The notes under the pieces are model-generated. The model ran no database searches and had not been told where the DNA came from. It saw nothing but the letters and a program-made list of their open reading frames with translations. Source: Enterobacteriaceae bacterium (GTDB taxonomy: Bacteria > Pseudomonadota > Gammaproteobacteria > Enterobacterales > Enterobacteriaceae). From it: a DNA stretch of 64,000 nt. The stretch spans positions 434,001 to 498,000 of the forward strand of contig CABIZV010000001.1 in assembly GCA_902363335.1 (NCBI GenBank), in the 5' to 3' direction. This document shows, piece by piece, positions 8,644 to 17,977 of the stretch (its first letter is position 1; each line of letters opens with the position of its first letter). A program made the translations under genes and the position numbers.

Positions 8644-11183
8644 TATTTGCATTCTCCACGAGTCTTGATAATAGCGGCGTTTTCTTCCGGCTCAGAAATA
8701 GCGTAATGGAGAGTACAGGATTGATTGCTTCCCCATTTAACGGTCAAATTATCGCTAAGTTTGTCGTTACGGACCCACGCCTGATTATTCTGGCCCACGG
8801 TGCCGACAGGATTATTTTCTTTGTTGTAGACCGTCGCGCCGATAGGAATATTGTCGACATAACGGATGTTGATCAGCATTGGATAACCATGCAGCACGCT
8901 GAATTTTACGCGGACCATGGCACCCGCCAGCGGCGCGATGCGCTGACTGCCTGAGACAATTTCGGCATTCGAATTAATATTCGCAGAATCCAGCGCAATA
9001 TTGTTGTACTGATAAGGGGCGACGGACGGACTTAAGGCAAATCCAAATCTATCAACCGTCGTATTCTGGCTGCCGGAAATTTTCGCGCCACTCGCGCCTT
9101 TCGCTTCAATTAAGGCGAAGGTCTCGCCAAGATACGGCCCGGCGGTAATGCCATCCTTGTGAATGACAAGCGCGCCCTGTAGCCCTGCGGAACCCTGAGA
9201 ATAACTTTTTGCGTGTGACAACGTGCCCTGAAGTGAGCCTATGCTGGTTGAGGTCTGCAACGTTCCCCCGACGGCGTTACTGTGCGTGTAATCCCGCGAG
9301 TAGGTTAGACCATAGCTGATAGGCTGCTCACTCTCGGTGACGCCTGATAACGTCGATTGTAGCGATGAACCAAGCCCTTTTTGCTGGGTGTAGGTGCTGC
9401 TCAACGTATGCTGGCGGCTTACACCGAAAGGAATCGAAATAGATAGCGAACTTAGGGTCTGCTGATTGGCGGTATAATAGTTGTTGATGTAGTTGTCATA
9501 GCCAATCGAGCCATCAATCGCCGTGCTTGACGCTTCGCTGTATCGGGTACGCGCAATGGAGGCGTTTACCGTGACGCCATTAGCAAACTGCTTGTTGTAA
9601 CCGAACTGATATTGCCGATCGCTATTTCGCCCATCCCGGTATTCCTGAGACGATCCTGAAAGCCAGACGCTGCCCAGCGCGTCAAGGTCCTGAGTGATCG
9701 ACACTTCAAAGCGAGAAGATTGGTTTAGCGTAGTCGAGATCCAATTTTGCGCATTATCCTCATTCCATGAGTGACGTATTCCAAGCACATCGGAGAGATC
9801 GCGATAGCCCGAGGTGGAATAACGGTAGCCCGCGATAGCGATGGTGGTGTTAGTGGGGACAATTCTCTTGCTGTAACTTGCATGGAACATCCATCCGCTT
9901 TGATCGCCATCAGGCAAGCTGGCCTGAGAAAAGGTAGAGTCGAGGCCAAAGGCCCCGAATGAGGATGAATACACGGTGCCGATAACGCCGGACACATATC
10001 CTTGCGCAACCCGACTGGCCATATTGGCGGTAATCGTATTGCTAATACCGTACTGTGCGCTTAATTCAGCAAAGGGATCGTCGTCACCGACATAACGTGA
10101 CTGCCCGAGGATCGTCGAATATTTAAACATGCCCTGGCGAACGGATTCCGGGCCCGCGGCGTAGGGAACCGTAAAGGTGTTCGCGGTGCCATCCGCCTCT
10201 TTTATTACCACGACAAGGTCGCCGGAGTAGGAGACCGGGTAGAGATCGTTAATCTCAAACGCGCCGGGCGGGACGGTGCTCTCATAAATGATGGCCTGAC
10301 CCTGGCTTACCGTTACCTTCGCGTTGCTCTTTGCCACGCCGCGAATAACCGGGGCGTATCCTTGCTGTGATTGCGGCAACATGCGATCGTCAGAGCTCAG
10401 CGCCACGCCGCGAAACGCAATACCGGAGAACAGATTGGTGGTTGAGTAGCTATCCCCAATCACTAAATTGCTTTTGAGGGGCACAATCGCCTTTTGCACA
10501 TAAGCGCGGTTGGTAGACCAAATAGTGCGTCCTGGGTTGCTATGTGACCATGAGCCTTGCTGGTGGAACTGCCAGGAACCCAAATTGATAGCGTTATTGA
10601 GTCCAACCCAGGAAGACGAATAATTGCTGGCTCCTGAGGTATTAAAACGGGAATAATACTGGTTAATGCTGTAGTTAGAGAGAAACATTGTCTCTCCGAC
10701 GTTAAGATCTTCAGGATTAACGTAGCCCCGGGGCAGCGTTTTAAGTTCGGTTTCGGGCAGGCTGATTTCAACTAACATTTTGCGCATGTCCGTCGTTAAG
10801 CCTGCCTTAGGGACATAGTCTTGTAGCGCAACGCAGCCATCAACAGCGTTTTCAGGTATCTGCTCTTTTAAAGGCAACTGTGAGAGTTGACGTGTAGAAA
10901 AACAGGGTAATGTGTCATTTCCCTTCGCCTGGAAAATAATATTATCGTGGAATAAAAAAATACCATTAAGCTGCACATCCATAGAATATGTGCCGGGCTT
11001 AATTTTATCGTTGGCGAGATAGTTAACAATATCATCAACCGGGAGACCGCTGCCTTTAAGGAGCGTAGCATCGAAAACATAGTCATTTTCATTTGTGTTG
11101 GGCTTATTGGTATCTGCATTCGCGAAAAACGATAGCGGATACGTGACAATAATTAACACAGCTTGTTTTGACATGCTCTTCAT
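8643..11183 (-). CDS. Outer-membrane fimbrial usher (stbC-like)
   Basis: 846 residues, normal for a PapC/FimD usher. A signal peptide is followed by the N-terminal subunit-binding domain (YVFDATLLKGSG), the beta-barrel with plug (GVALSSDDRMLPQSQQGYAP, VRGVAKSNAKVTVSQGQ), and C-terminal plug-like domains ending with paired cysteines (CTLHYAI and the final C). It forms the secretion pore for pilus assembly. It lies 9 bp after the first chaperone gene. Confidence 0.95.
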   Translation of the reverse strand: MKSMSKQAVLIIVTYPLSFFANADTNKPNTNENDYVFDATLLKGSGLPVDDIVNYLANDKIKPGTYSMDVQLNGIFLFHDNIIFQAKGNDTLPCFSTRQLSQLPLKEQIPENAVDGCVALQDYVPKAGLTTDMRKMLVEISLPETELKTLPRGYVNPEDLNVGETMFLSNYSINQYYSRFNTSGASNYSSSWVGLNNAINLGSWQFHQQGSWSHSNPGRTIWSTNRAYVQKAIVPLKSNLVIGDSYSTTNLFSGIAFRGVALSSDDRMLPQSQQGYAPVIRGVAKSNAKVTVSQGQAIIYESTVPPGAFEINDLYPVSYSGDLVVVIKEADGTANTFTVPYAAGPESVRQGMFKYSTILGQSRYVGDDDPFAELSAQYGISNTITANMASRVAQGYVSGVIGTVYSSSFGAFGLDSTFSQASLPDGDQSGWMFHASYSKRIVPTNTTIAIAGYRYSTSGYRDLSDVLGIRHSWNEDNAQNWISTTLNQSSRFEVSITQDLDALGSVWLSGSSQEYRDGRNSDRQYQFGYNKQFANGVTVNASIARTRYSEASSTAIDGSIGYDNYINNYYTANQQTLSSLSISIPFGVSRQHTLSSTYTQQKGLGSSLQSTLSGVTESEQPISYGLTYSRDYTHSNAVGGTLQTSTSIGSLQGTLSHAKSYSQGSAGLQGALVIHKDGITAGPYLGETFALIEAKGASGAKISGSQNTTVDRFGFALSPSVAPYQYNNIALDSANINSNAEIVSGSQRIAPLAGAMVRVKFSVLHGYPMLINIRYVDNIPIGATVYNKENNPVGTVGQNNQAWVRNDKLSDNLTVKWGSNQSCTLHYAISEPEENAAIIKTRGECK

Positions 11184-11192
11184 CGATGCTTA

Positions 11193-11912
11193 TCACTTTT
11201 CTTTTAGTGTTTGCTTTTGCACAACACCATAGTCATTGATAAAATTAATGCTGAATTCTGGTTTTGCCCCTGAATGATTACAGGTCGTATGCAGGGTGTA
11301 GGTGGATAACGGTGCAATCATTTTCATTGCCGTATTATTCGTCATTGAATTCTGCTTGGTCGTAAGCTGAATACTATTTAAATAATAGGGGGAACGATTA
11401 TCGATAATCACATCACAGCCAGCCGTGGTAGGTGACACGGTATAACGAATGTGATCAAACATTTTATCGTAAGAAATTGCCAAATCCGTTGGGCGCAGGA
11501 AAATCTTCACCACACTATTTACAATGAGAACCAGTTTGTTTTTATCACGCTCACCGGCGATGATCGACGGCACCTGAGTAAAGTGAAGGTAATAGATCTG
11601 TTCCTTATCTATTTTTTGATTAGCATTAGTGTAAAGCAGGCTAATGTTCTGATCCTGTTTGGCCTGAATTTTGAAAATACCCGGAGAGACAGCAAAGGGA
11701 ATATTCTCATTGGCGACAGGTTGCTTATCTTCAGAAGCCGAAGCCCAAACCTGGACAATGTAGGGAAAATCGTCATTGTTGGTAAATTTAACGGTTTTTT
11801 GCGACGAAGACGCATCGTAAATGACGCGATTACCCTGCATCACCACGCTGGCCGCGGCGGGGAAAGTCGTCACGCAGACACACAGAATTGAAATGAGAGT
11901 CCTGAAAAACAT
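11193..11912 (-). CDS. Periplasmic fimbrial chaperone (stbB-like)
   Basis: 239 residues with signal peptide (MFFRTLISILCVCVTTFPAA). PapD-like features: VVMQGNRVIYDASSSQKTVK at the mature start, the FTQVPS strand and KIFLRPTDL. The start at 11912 is chosen because GAAGG lies five bases upstream and the signal peptide begins there; 11933 would add a charged extension. It follows the major subunit after a perfect stem-loop and precedes the usher. Confidence 0.9.
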   Translation of the reverse strand: MFFRTLISILCVCVTTFPAAASVVMQGNRVIYDASSSQKTVKFTNNDDFPYIVQVWASASEDKQPVANENIPFAVSPGIFKIQAKQDQNISLLYTNANQKIDKEQIYYLHFTQVPSIIAGERDKNKLVLIVNSVVKIFLRPTDLAISYDKMFDHIRYTVSPTTAGCDVIIDNRSPYYLNSIQLTTKQNSMTNNTAMKMIAPLSTYTLHTTCNHSGAKPEFSINFINDYGVVQKQTLKEK

Positions 11913-11928
11913 CTTAACCTTCTTGTCA

Positions 11929-11948
11929 GGCACATATTGCTATGTGCC
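11929..11948 (-). terminator. Intercistronic stem-loop between major subunit and chaperone
   Basis: GGCACATA-TTGC-TATGTGCC, perfect 8-bp arms with a 4-base loop, just downstream of the major pilin stop on the minus strand. There is no T-run. Fimbrial operons often carry such a stem here to stabilise or partly terminate the abundant pilin mRNA, giving more major subunit than chaperone and usher. Confidence 0.6.
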
Positions 11949-11955
11949 CGTGGAT

Positions 11956-12489
11956 TTATTGGTAGGTGATAGAATATTGCGCTGAAGCGATAACCGTTCC
12001 TGCAGTGACGCTGGCCGTTTCTGCATAGTAGCGTGCGGTCAGGTCCTGTGAGGCGGTGGTATCACTTGACGCTTTGGTAAATGAGGAGGTTTGAACCGTT
12101 GAGCCATTCACAAAATTCAATGGGGTGGAGCCATCGCTATCCAGTACCTGGATAGAGACACCTGTCGCAGTGCCGCCAGTGTTTGCCAGGTTCCCGGCGC
12201 TGGAGATATTATTCCCCGCGAAAACGGTTTTGATTGTCGCAGCCGAAGTCGAATTGCATCCGGTCACGTTAACGGTAAATTTGGTTGCACCTGCCGTTGC
12301 CTGAGCAGTACCGAGGCTCGCCGTTGACACGGTTGGCAGTAATACTACGGGCGTTGTTGGGTTCCCGTTAATATTGACTGAACATGTTTGTGAGTTAACT
12401 TCACCACGAAATTGTACGGTATTGCTAGATGCCGCCATGGCAGAAGCCGAAATAATAGCAAGTGAAAGTGTCAGGAGTTTGGTTTGCAT
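11956..12489 (-). CDS. Major fimbrial subunit (stbA-like)
   Basis: 177 residues. Signal peptide (MQTKLLTLSLAIISASAMAA), then SNTVQFRGEVNSQTCSVNIN with the first pilin cysteine; the second is in VTGCNSTSAATIK, and the penultimate-tyrosine-type end is QYSITYQ. It has the size and form of StbA. It is first in a five-gene minus-strand operon (pilin, chaperone, usher, adhesin, second chaperone), and a Fur-box match lies 121 bp upstream of its start. Confidence 0.9.
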   Translation of the reverse strand: MQTKLLTLSLAIISASAMAASSNTVQFRGEVNSQTCSVNINGNPTTPVVLLPTVSTASLGTAQATAGATKFTVNVTGCNSTSAATIKTVFAGNNISSAGNLANTGGTATGVSIQVLDSDGSTPLNFVNGSTVQTSSFTKASSDTTASQDLTARYYAETASVTAGTVIASAQYSITYQ

Positions 12490-13214
12490 AATTTTTCCTA
12501 GGTTAGACTGTGTTGTTTACAGCAGCTGGTGTTATGTGAAACTTGATGCATGGTTTTAAACAACCATCAGCATTTAAATTTGTTGTTGTAACTCGAGCGG
12601 TTTATTTTTGACAATGATATTCATTCTCTCCTTTTTAATATCCTGCATTAAGTCATTTCCATATGTTCAGTTATAACGAGGTTACTTAAAAGCTGCGCGA
12701 TTTATGATAAGTCTAACTTTCCGATAACTTTAATTTTTTCATATTTTTTACATAAAATCAGATTCGTCCCAAAAAACCTCAAGCATTAAAGATTCTTTGG
12801 GAAAAATCCTAAAACATATGAATGCCACTATAAAGTTTGTTATTTTCTATTTGTTGCTCATAATAGTTAAATGTTATGTTAATAAATACAATGACTTATA
12901 GATTTTTATAACCTGGTTAATGATGACTCTTTGCGTTGCTAAGTTGGGGAGGTCATGTTACTGCTGAAGGAGCACCTTCTCCAGAGAAGCGATATCCAGG
13001 AAAAATCTTATCAGCCAGCTCCTGTTTCACTGCGTTTAATTACGCCATTAGTATTATCTCTAACTAATATTTTGAGTCAGGAATTATTTAAATATCATTA
13101 AAGTTTTGTTTGTTATTTTAAATTAGCGAGAAGTGGATTAATGCTTTTTATAAAATAATCCATGAGAGTGCTGTTTTCAATACGACTGAGCCAGGTGAAA
13201 TTGATTCTCATAGA
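12490..13214. other. Long AT-rich regulatory region between stb-like operon and EAL gene
   Basis: 725 bp without any convincing gene on either strand. It separates the divergent stb-like operon (minus) and the HTH-EAL gene (plus) and must contain both promoters. It holds a Fur-box match at 12610-12628. Long A/T runs suggest H-NS-type silencing, which is inference. Confidence 0.5.
12610..12628. promoter_or_regulatory. Fur-box match upstream of stb-like fimbrial operon
   Basis: GACAATGATATTCATTCTC matches the 19-bp Fur consensus GATAATGATAATCATTATC at 16 of 19 positions. It lies 121-139 bp upstream of the major pilin start. This suggests iron-responsive control of the fimbrial operon, probably repression if the promoter overlaps the box. 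Confidence 0.6.
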
Positions 13215-14711
13215 ATGAATGAGGCAAGGATGTATTCTAAGAATGTAAGTGACTCCCTGAATAGATGTGTCGACTATATTTTGTCACCATGTTCTATGAC
13301 CACCAATGGCCTGCTTGCCATGCTAGATGAAAAAAATAATGTAGAGGTGTTAGATGTCGAAAACCAAGAAAACATCCCGAACGTTAGAATTGGGGAGGGG
13401 GAACGCGTGGTGGTGTATATTCCCAATGATCCTTATTGGATGTTATCAACGCTGCGATATCTGATTTCACTATTCAATAACTCAAGCCATATCTTCTGGG
13501 TGCTGATCATCAGCCGTATCCCTGCATCATGGCTATGGAGTGTAATAAGAGCACAAGTGGTTAAAAATAAAGTTGAGCGTTTAGTTATTTATTCTGCGCC
13601 ATCGGATCTGCCATGTGACAAGCTCGCCGAGCTTCTCTTGTCTGAGAAACGTTATTGTCCTTATCTAAAGCAGGTAGCGGCGACAGAGAATTTCTTCCTC
13701 GGTAAATATGGCAATATCCAGTATGCCAACAAAAAGGACGGATTATCTAAAAAGGAAATGCAGGTGTTAATCGACTCTTTTTATGGCTGTGACATAGCAG
13801 CACAAGCCGTTGCTGTGGGGGTGAGTAAAAAGACACTTTATAACCAGCGGCTTTCAGGAATCAAGAAAATGGCGGGGGTGCTGCCATTTATGCTTTCAAG
13901 CTCCCGGGATAAAACGGACATGGCGACAGGAGAGATGACTATGTTGAATAAGCTTTCTGCCTTTGAGAGGGAGTTTGCACATGCTTTATACTGTAATGAG
14001 CTGTTTGTCGTCTTCCAGCCAGTCACCAAAGGGATTCATCAGCTGGAAGGGTTTGAAATTTTAATACGCTGGTATAGCAAAGGCCAGATTTTAAAGCCAG
14101 ATGAATTTTTACCAAGATTACACTCGACCTATGTGTGGATAATCCTGACGGCATTTCTCATTCAAAAGACGGTGAGCTGCATCAATTTATACGAAGGCAG
14201 GTACTTCTTCTCAATCAATATTGAATCCTCAACGATTGAGAACGAGGGGCTTGTCAGAATGCTGGAGACGGCAAAAAAGCAGCTACACTCACCAGCGTGG
14301 GTGAAAAAATTTGTGCTGGAGATTAACGAGCGCAACGATCTTTATCAAAATACGCAATCCATACAGAATCTTGCGCATTTGCAGGAAGAAGGATTCAGCA
14401 TTGTACTTGATGATTGCTACTCAACTAATAGCGTTATTTTCCCAGTGAGAAAATTTCAGTTCGACGGCTACAAGCTGGATATGAGCGTAGTTGATCTCTT
14501 GAACCAGGATGAAGAGGCATTGGCGTTGGTGAAAAGTCTCTCTTATTACTGCTCGCTGACTAACCGTTATTGTATCGCTGAAGGGGTCGATAGCCTCGAG
14601 AAAACGAAGATATTAAGTGAATCTGGTATTACGTTTTATCAGGGGAACTATATTTCTGAACCCATTAAGGGGGATGATTTGCAGGAATTTATTGTTGGTT
14701 TTTCGGCATAA
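13215..14711 (+). CDS. LuxR-type HTH plus EAL-domain protein
   Basis: 498 residues. A LuxR-like HTH lies around residues 175-230 (LSKKEMQVLIDSFYGCDIAA, then AVGVSKKTLYNQR), followed by an EAL domain at about 255-490. The eight c-di-GMP and metal ligands can be placed: Glu in FEILIRW (EIL for EAL), Asn in SINIES, Glu in LEINE, DD in VLDDCYS, Lys in YKLD, Glu in AEGVD, Gln in YQGNY. However, the loop-6 DFGTGYSS motif is replaced by DDCYSTNS, so activity is uncertain. It is divergent from the stb-like operon, as STM0343 is beside stb in Salmonella, so it likely regulates the fimbriae. The in-frame ATG at 13230 has a better ribosome site (GAGGCAAGG) and may be the true start. Confidence 0.85.
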   Translation: MNEARMYSKNVSDSLNRCVDYILSPCSMTTNGLLAMLDEKNNVEVLDVENQENIPNVRIGEGERVVVYIPNDPYWMLSTLRYLISLFNNSSHIFWVLIISRIPASWLWSVIRAQVVKNKVERLVIYSAPSDLPCDKLAELLLSEKRYCPYLKQVAATENFFLGKYGNIQYANKKDGLSKKEMQVLIDSFYGCDIAAQAVAVGVSKKTLYNQRLSGIKKMAGVLPFMLSSSRDKTDMATGEMTMLNKLSAFEREFAHALYCNELFVVFQPVTKGIHQLEGFEILIRWYSKGQILKPDEFLPRLHSTYVWIILTAFLIQKTVSCINLYEGRYFFSINIESSTIENEGLVRMLETAKKQLHSPAWVKKFVLEINERNDLYQNTQSIQNLAHLQEEGFSIVLDDCYSTNSVIFPVRKFQFDGYKLDMSVVDLLNQDEEALALVKSLSYYCSLTNRYCIAEGVDSLEKTKILSESGITFYQGNYISEPIKGDDLQEFIVGFSA

Positions 14712-14763
14712 ACGCGGCAACATAATGCCTATAAAATCTCATCGTGAGAGTCGGGTGAGGAAT

Positions 14764-14791
14764 AAAAATCCACGCAATCGCGTGGATTTTT
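14764..14791. terminator. Intrinsic terminator after HTH-EAL gene
   Basis: AAAAATCCACGC-AATC-GCGTGGATTTTT, 12-bp perfect arms with a tetraloop and T-run; it works in both orientations. It is nearly identical to the terminator at 57083-57112. A second GC-rich hairpin (CCACCTCC-TGG-GGAGGTGG, 14808-14826) follows closely. Confidence 0.85.
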
Positions 14792-14872
14792 CGTTGTCAC
14801 CCCTAAACCACCTCCTGGGGAGGTGGTGATTGATTGTAATGGTAACCGGCCTTCACAGGCTTACCGTTTGCT

Positions 14873-15565
14873 CTAGCAAGAAGATTCTACGAACGTTTTA
14901 ATGCGTGGCAAAAAGTTAATGATCGCTTGCTTCTGAACTTGGGTTAAAAATTCCTCGTTTCCAAGATCCTTAAAGGTGACGCCATCAAATTTTTCAGCAA
15001 GTAAAGCCGTGTAAGAATCAACGGGGTGAGGAGGGTTGGTGTCCAGATGTTTAAGGTTTTTTAAACCGGTAACCACTCGACGTGCTTGCCCATCTTCAAG
15101 GTTTTGCGTATGGACAATTTTATCACAGAGCTTAATCATATTGTCTTTAATAAACTTGATGTGTTCAGGACTATTAGCCAAATTCTTAATAGTCGTTGCT
15201 TGCTGATCAAGTTCTTCGGGAGTAAGTCGTTTTTGCTCCCCTGACACGGAAGATGATTTTGTTTTAACGGTAGCCTTATTATTATCGATGCCAGATGGTT
15301 TTAAAGCGTCAAGACGTTTATCCAGATATTTTCTGCAGTAAATTGCCTGCTTGTCTAAATCATGAAGTTTATTAGTTTTGGCAATGTCAAAGCTGGTTGA
15401 ACTATTATATGCTTTCTTCAAATCTTTGGAAATAATTGATTCAGCTCTGCGGCAGTATTTATCCGCTTTCTTTAGTTCATTCTTGTCGCAATAAAAGTTA
15501 GACATATTAAGATTAGCGCTGCTATTGCCGAAAAAAGCACTAATACGGGTACTGATACCAGGCAT
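14873..15565 (-). CDS. Unrecognised protein at left edge of secretion island, candidate effector
   Basis: 230 residues, hydrophilic, Lys/Asn-rich, no membrane segment and no Sec signal. The N-terminus (MPGISTRISAFFGNSSANL) is Ser/Asn-rich and weakly structured, as is common in type III secreted proteins. Helical regions with spaced Cys follow (residues 20-90 and 130-230). The start at 15565 has AAGGAGA seven bases upstream; the longer frame to 15646 begins in AT-rich leader. It is divergent from another unrecognised small gene and lies next to a HilA-like regulator. I do not recognise a family; effector status is inferred only from context and composition. Confidence 0.65.
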   Translation of the reverse strand: MPGISTRISAFFGNSSANLNMSNFYCDKNELKKADKYCRRAESIISKDLKKAYNSSTSFDIAKTNKLHDLDKQAIYCRKYLDKRLDALKPSGIDNNKATVKTKSSSVSGEQKRLTPEELDQQATTIKNLANSPEHIKFIKDNMIKLCDKIVHTQNLEDGQARRVVTGLKNLKHLDTNPPHPVDSYTALLAEKFDGVTFKDLGNEEFLTQVQKQAIINFLPRIKTFVESSC

Positions 15566-15593
15566 ATTGCATCTCCTTATAAAAATGTAATTT

Positions 15594-15612
15594 ATGATTA
15601 TCATTGTTCTTT
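15594..15612. promoter_or_regulatory. Weak Fur-like dyad upstream of candidate effector
   Basis: An ATGATTATCAT core about 30-48 bp before the 15565 start resembles the centre of a Fur box (about 13 of 19 positions). It is weaker than the site at 12610 and may be chance in AT-rich DNA. Confidence 0.25.
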
Positions 15613-15752
15613 GTACCGATAACTTTAAAAAAACGATTTTCTCCATGGCTGGTTATGAACCAAATGAGCGCAATTTGGTAGTCGAGTGTTGGTAAGTATT
15701 ATAACTTACAAGACTCTAAGTTTAATAGTTTGAAGCAACAGAGGATATTAAC

Positions 15753-16118
15753 ATGAATGTTCACTCCGCAAATAATTCTTCAATTATCCATAAATTTCAA
15801 ACCGAAGCCGCTAGGGCTGGTGTTGAAGAGCATGTTAGTAAAAGGCAGATCAGTGGTTTGCTGAAGGAAATAAAGAATACAGGTGAGAAATTAACATTAC
15901 AGGACTGTGCTAAATTGAGAGAGTCTGTAGGAAAGTTGAGGGATACGCTAGCTGAGCAAGGTTCTAAAATGTTGAAAATAAAATCGGCTAATTTGGATAA
16001 GATAGGCCAGGAAATTAGTAAGATTTCTAGTCAGTTGAAGCCGGAGAGTATTTTGAAAAATACGGTTTCGGGAGCAGGAGAATCTGCTAAAAAGTCAATT
16101 TCATTCGCTGGTAAATAG
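15753..16118 (+). CDS. Unrecognised 121-residue helical protein, candidate secreted protein
   Basis: Hydrophilic and helical with heptad-like Leu/Ile spacing from residue 35 to 95 (KLRESVGKLRDTLAEQGSK, then LDKIGQEISKISSQLK), Ser/Asn-rich N-terminus (MNVHSANNSSIIHKFQ), no signal peptide, and a Gly/Ser/Lys-rich tail. AGAGGA lies about eight bases before the ATG. It is divergent from the 230-residue gene at 14873 and upstream of hilA. The composition is compatible with a small type III substrate or a chaperone-like protein; the function is unknown. Confidence 0.6.
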   Translation: MNVHSANNSSIIHKFQTEAARAGVEEHVSKRQISGLLKEIKNTGEKLTLQDCAKLRESVGKLRDTLAEQGSKMLKIKSANLDKIGQEISKISSQLKPESILKNTVSGAGESAKKSISFAGK

Positions 16119-16415
16119 ACTAAATGAAATGCTGTGGCGAATACAAATGGAGAACAACCATTTGTAGGGAGAACTGAGAAAAACGCAGTATTAAAGAAAC
16201 CCGTGCAAATAAATAGACGGCGAAGAAAAAAGACATTTTATTAACATATGCTTGGTAATCAGTGAAGGATATCAAACTGAATAATATAATCATTTTGATG
16301 TGTTGCTTCTAATGAGCACTGCTAAGAAATGAAACTAAAAAATATAATCCCCTCACCGGCTATATGTGGTGTGGGAAAAAAGGAATAGTACAAATCTGGC
16401 ATTAAGCAGAGACAT
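16119..16415. other. AT-rich spacer between small gene and hilA-like gene
   Basis: About 300 bp without a convincing ORF, ending at a strong intrinsic terminator. A small RNA ending at that terminator is possible but no promoter stands out. Expected to carry the hilA promoter region just downstream of the terminator. Confidence 0.4.
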
Positions 16416-16446
16416 GGCTGAACACGTATGTGTTCAGCCTTTTTAT
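16416..16446 (+). terminator. Intrinsic terminator upstream of hilA-like gene
   Basis: GGCTGAACAC-GTAT-GTGTTCAGCC, 10-bp perfect arms, followed by TTTTTAT. It ends 43 bp before the hilA-like start. It may terminate the small gene transcript from 15753, or act in the hilA leader as an attenuator if the promoter lies upstream. Confidence 0.8.
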
Positions 16447-16488
16447 CGGTCTAACTCAGGATTACCAGACACAAAAAGGAGGTCATAA

Positions 16489-17958
16489 ATGTTCAATAAT
16501 GAATGGGAAAAGCAATTTCCAGCTGAATACTACTTTGGCGACTACTGTCTTAAATTCAACGAGGTTTTGTTGAAAAATGGTCGTGTGATACCTATTCCAC
16601 CAAAAGAGTTACACATTCTGAGCCTTCTTGCGGCAAATGCGGGGCGCCTTCTGAGCAAAGAATTTCTAATCAAGGCGGTGTGGAACGGCGGCATTGTTAG
16701 CGATGAGTCACTAACCCGATGCATCTACTCATTAAGGAAAATTTTAGATAAGGATGATAACTCTTGTTTTATCGAAACGATATATGGCAAAGGTTATGCA
16801 TTCGCTTCTGTGGTATCTCTGAGCCCCGGTGTGAAAAATAACATCCAGGATATGTTGGCGGTATTTCCTTCCGGGACATTTTCCGAGTTGGCATTTATTG
16901 ACGTCTACGAGATGTTTTCTGAGATCCTGCCTCAAGATGTCAATATTTACCCCTATGCTTTATTGAGCAAGTGTCGAAACCCGGTGGATTTTGAGAAGTT
17001 TATAAAACATCATAATCCAATGTATGTTGTTTATTACACACTTACCGATGTTGATCATAATGAAAAAATAATTAACTTTAGCATCGATAACCGAATAGAC
17101 GATGGCCAGTTAGTCTGGATAACACTGGAGAGTTCGCATCTAAAAGAACGCAACTATACTTATTTCAAACACCGCATGCAGCGCTATTTCAGAAAAAAAT
17201 TCTGCAATGATGGTGGTCATCAGACTTCTGAACGTACAGATTATCCAGAAGAAACGCATCTGCATCACTCTTTAGTCAATTATCTGATTGATGATTACAG
17301 CCATTCCAGCCTTACCACTACGGTTAATGTATTGCTGAAAAATGCAAACTGCGCAACTCATCAAATTGATGGAATTATAAAGCTTGCAGAGTGTTATCTA
17401 GGCTTCATTTTGTCTGGTGATAGCAATGTTTATAAATTGATGTATAAAGTAAAAAAGATCATTGATGGACTGCTGATGGTCGACCCATTTAATGCCAGAG
17501 CGCTGGCTTTGATGGGGGTGGTGAAAAGCATTGATAAAGAGGGTGAGCGCTCTCATCATTATTTTGCTCAGGCCAATTATTTAGCGCCGGATGATGATTT
17601 TGTACTCTATTATTATGCGTTGCATTTTTTTGTCAAAGGGCAATATAGGTTTTTTCTTGATGAAGTACAAAAACTGAGTCAGTCATCTGCTTTTAAAGGC
17701 CGCGTTCAGTTTTTGAAACATAAAATTCAAAGCCAGCAGCTCTTAGAAAACGAAGCTTCGGAGAAAAGCTTACAGGATATTTCGGTTGATGAAATAGCTC
17801 TTAATGATATTTCTGATGAAAACTATCATGTTTATGCTAAGGATAAGCGTAATACTCTGCGTGGCAGGCATAAACAGTTACTCAATACCCGTTTAAATGA
17901 ACTTAAAGAAGTATCTTGTCACCCCCTTAGAATACGCAATAGTATCGACTGGATGTAA
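16489..17958 (+). CDS. hilA: HilA-like transcriptional activator of the secretion island
   Basis: 489 residues. The N-terminal OmpR/PhoB-type winged helix (about 15-110) contains PIPPKELHILSLLAANAGRL, VWNGGIVSDESLTRCIYSLR and ETIYGKGYAFAS; the rest is TPR-like helices, as in HilA (553 residues). HilA activates the inv/spa and prg/org operons. It is followed by iagB, the same order as hilA-iagB in Salmonella, with a 3'-end overlap if iagB started at 17897. The ribosome site AAGGAGGT is a near-perfect Shine-Dalgarno. A second HilA-like gene lies at 46312. Confidence 0.88.
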   Translation: MFNNEWEKQFPAEYYFGDYCLKFNEVLLKNGRVIPIPPKELHILSLLAANAGRLLSKEFLIKAVWNGGIVSDESLTRCIYSLRKILDKDDNSCFIETIYGKGYAFASVVSLSPGVKNNIQDMLAVFPSGTFSELAFIDVYEMFSEILPQDVNIYPYALLSKCRNPVDFEKFIKHHNPMYVVYYTLTDVDHNEKIINFSIDNRIDDGQLVWITLESSHLKERNYTYFKHRMQRYFRKKFCNDGGHQTSERTDYPEETHLHHSLVNYLIDDYSHSSLTTTVNVLLKNANCATHQIDGIIKLAECYLGFILSGDSNVYKLMYKVKKIIDGLLMVDPFNARALALMGVVKSIDKEGERSHHYFAQANYLAPDDDFVLYYYALHFFVKGQYRFFLDEVQKLSQSSAFKGRVQFLKHKIQSQQLLENEASEKSLQDISVDEIALNDISDENYHVYAKDKRNTLRGRHKQLLNTRLNELKEVSCHPLRIRNSIDWM

Positions 17959-17977
17959 AGAGAGAGTTAGCAAAGAG

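Noticed and set aside
11451..11891. 146-codon plus-strand ORF antisense to the chaperone gene
   Set aside because: A shadow of a clear PapD-like chaperone.
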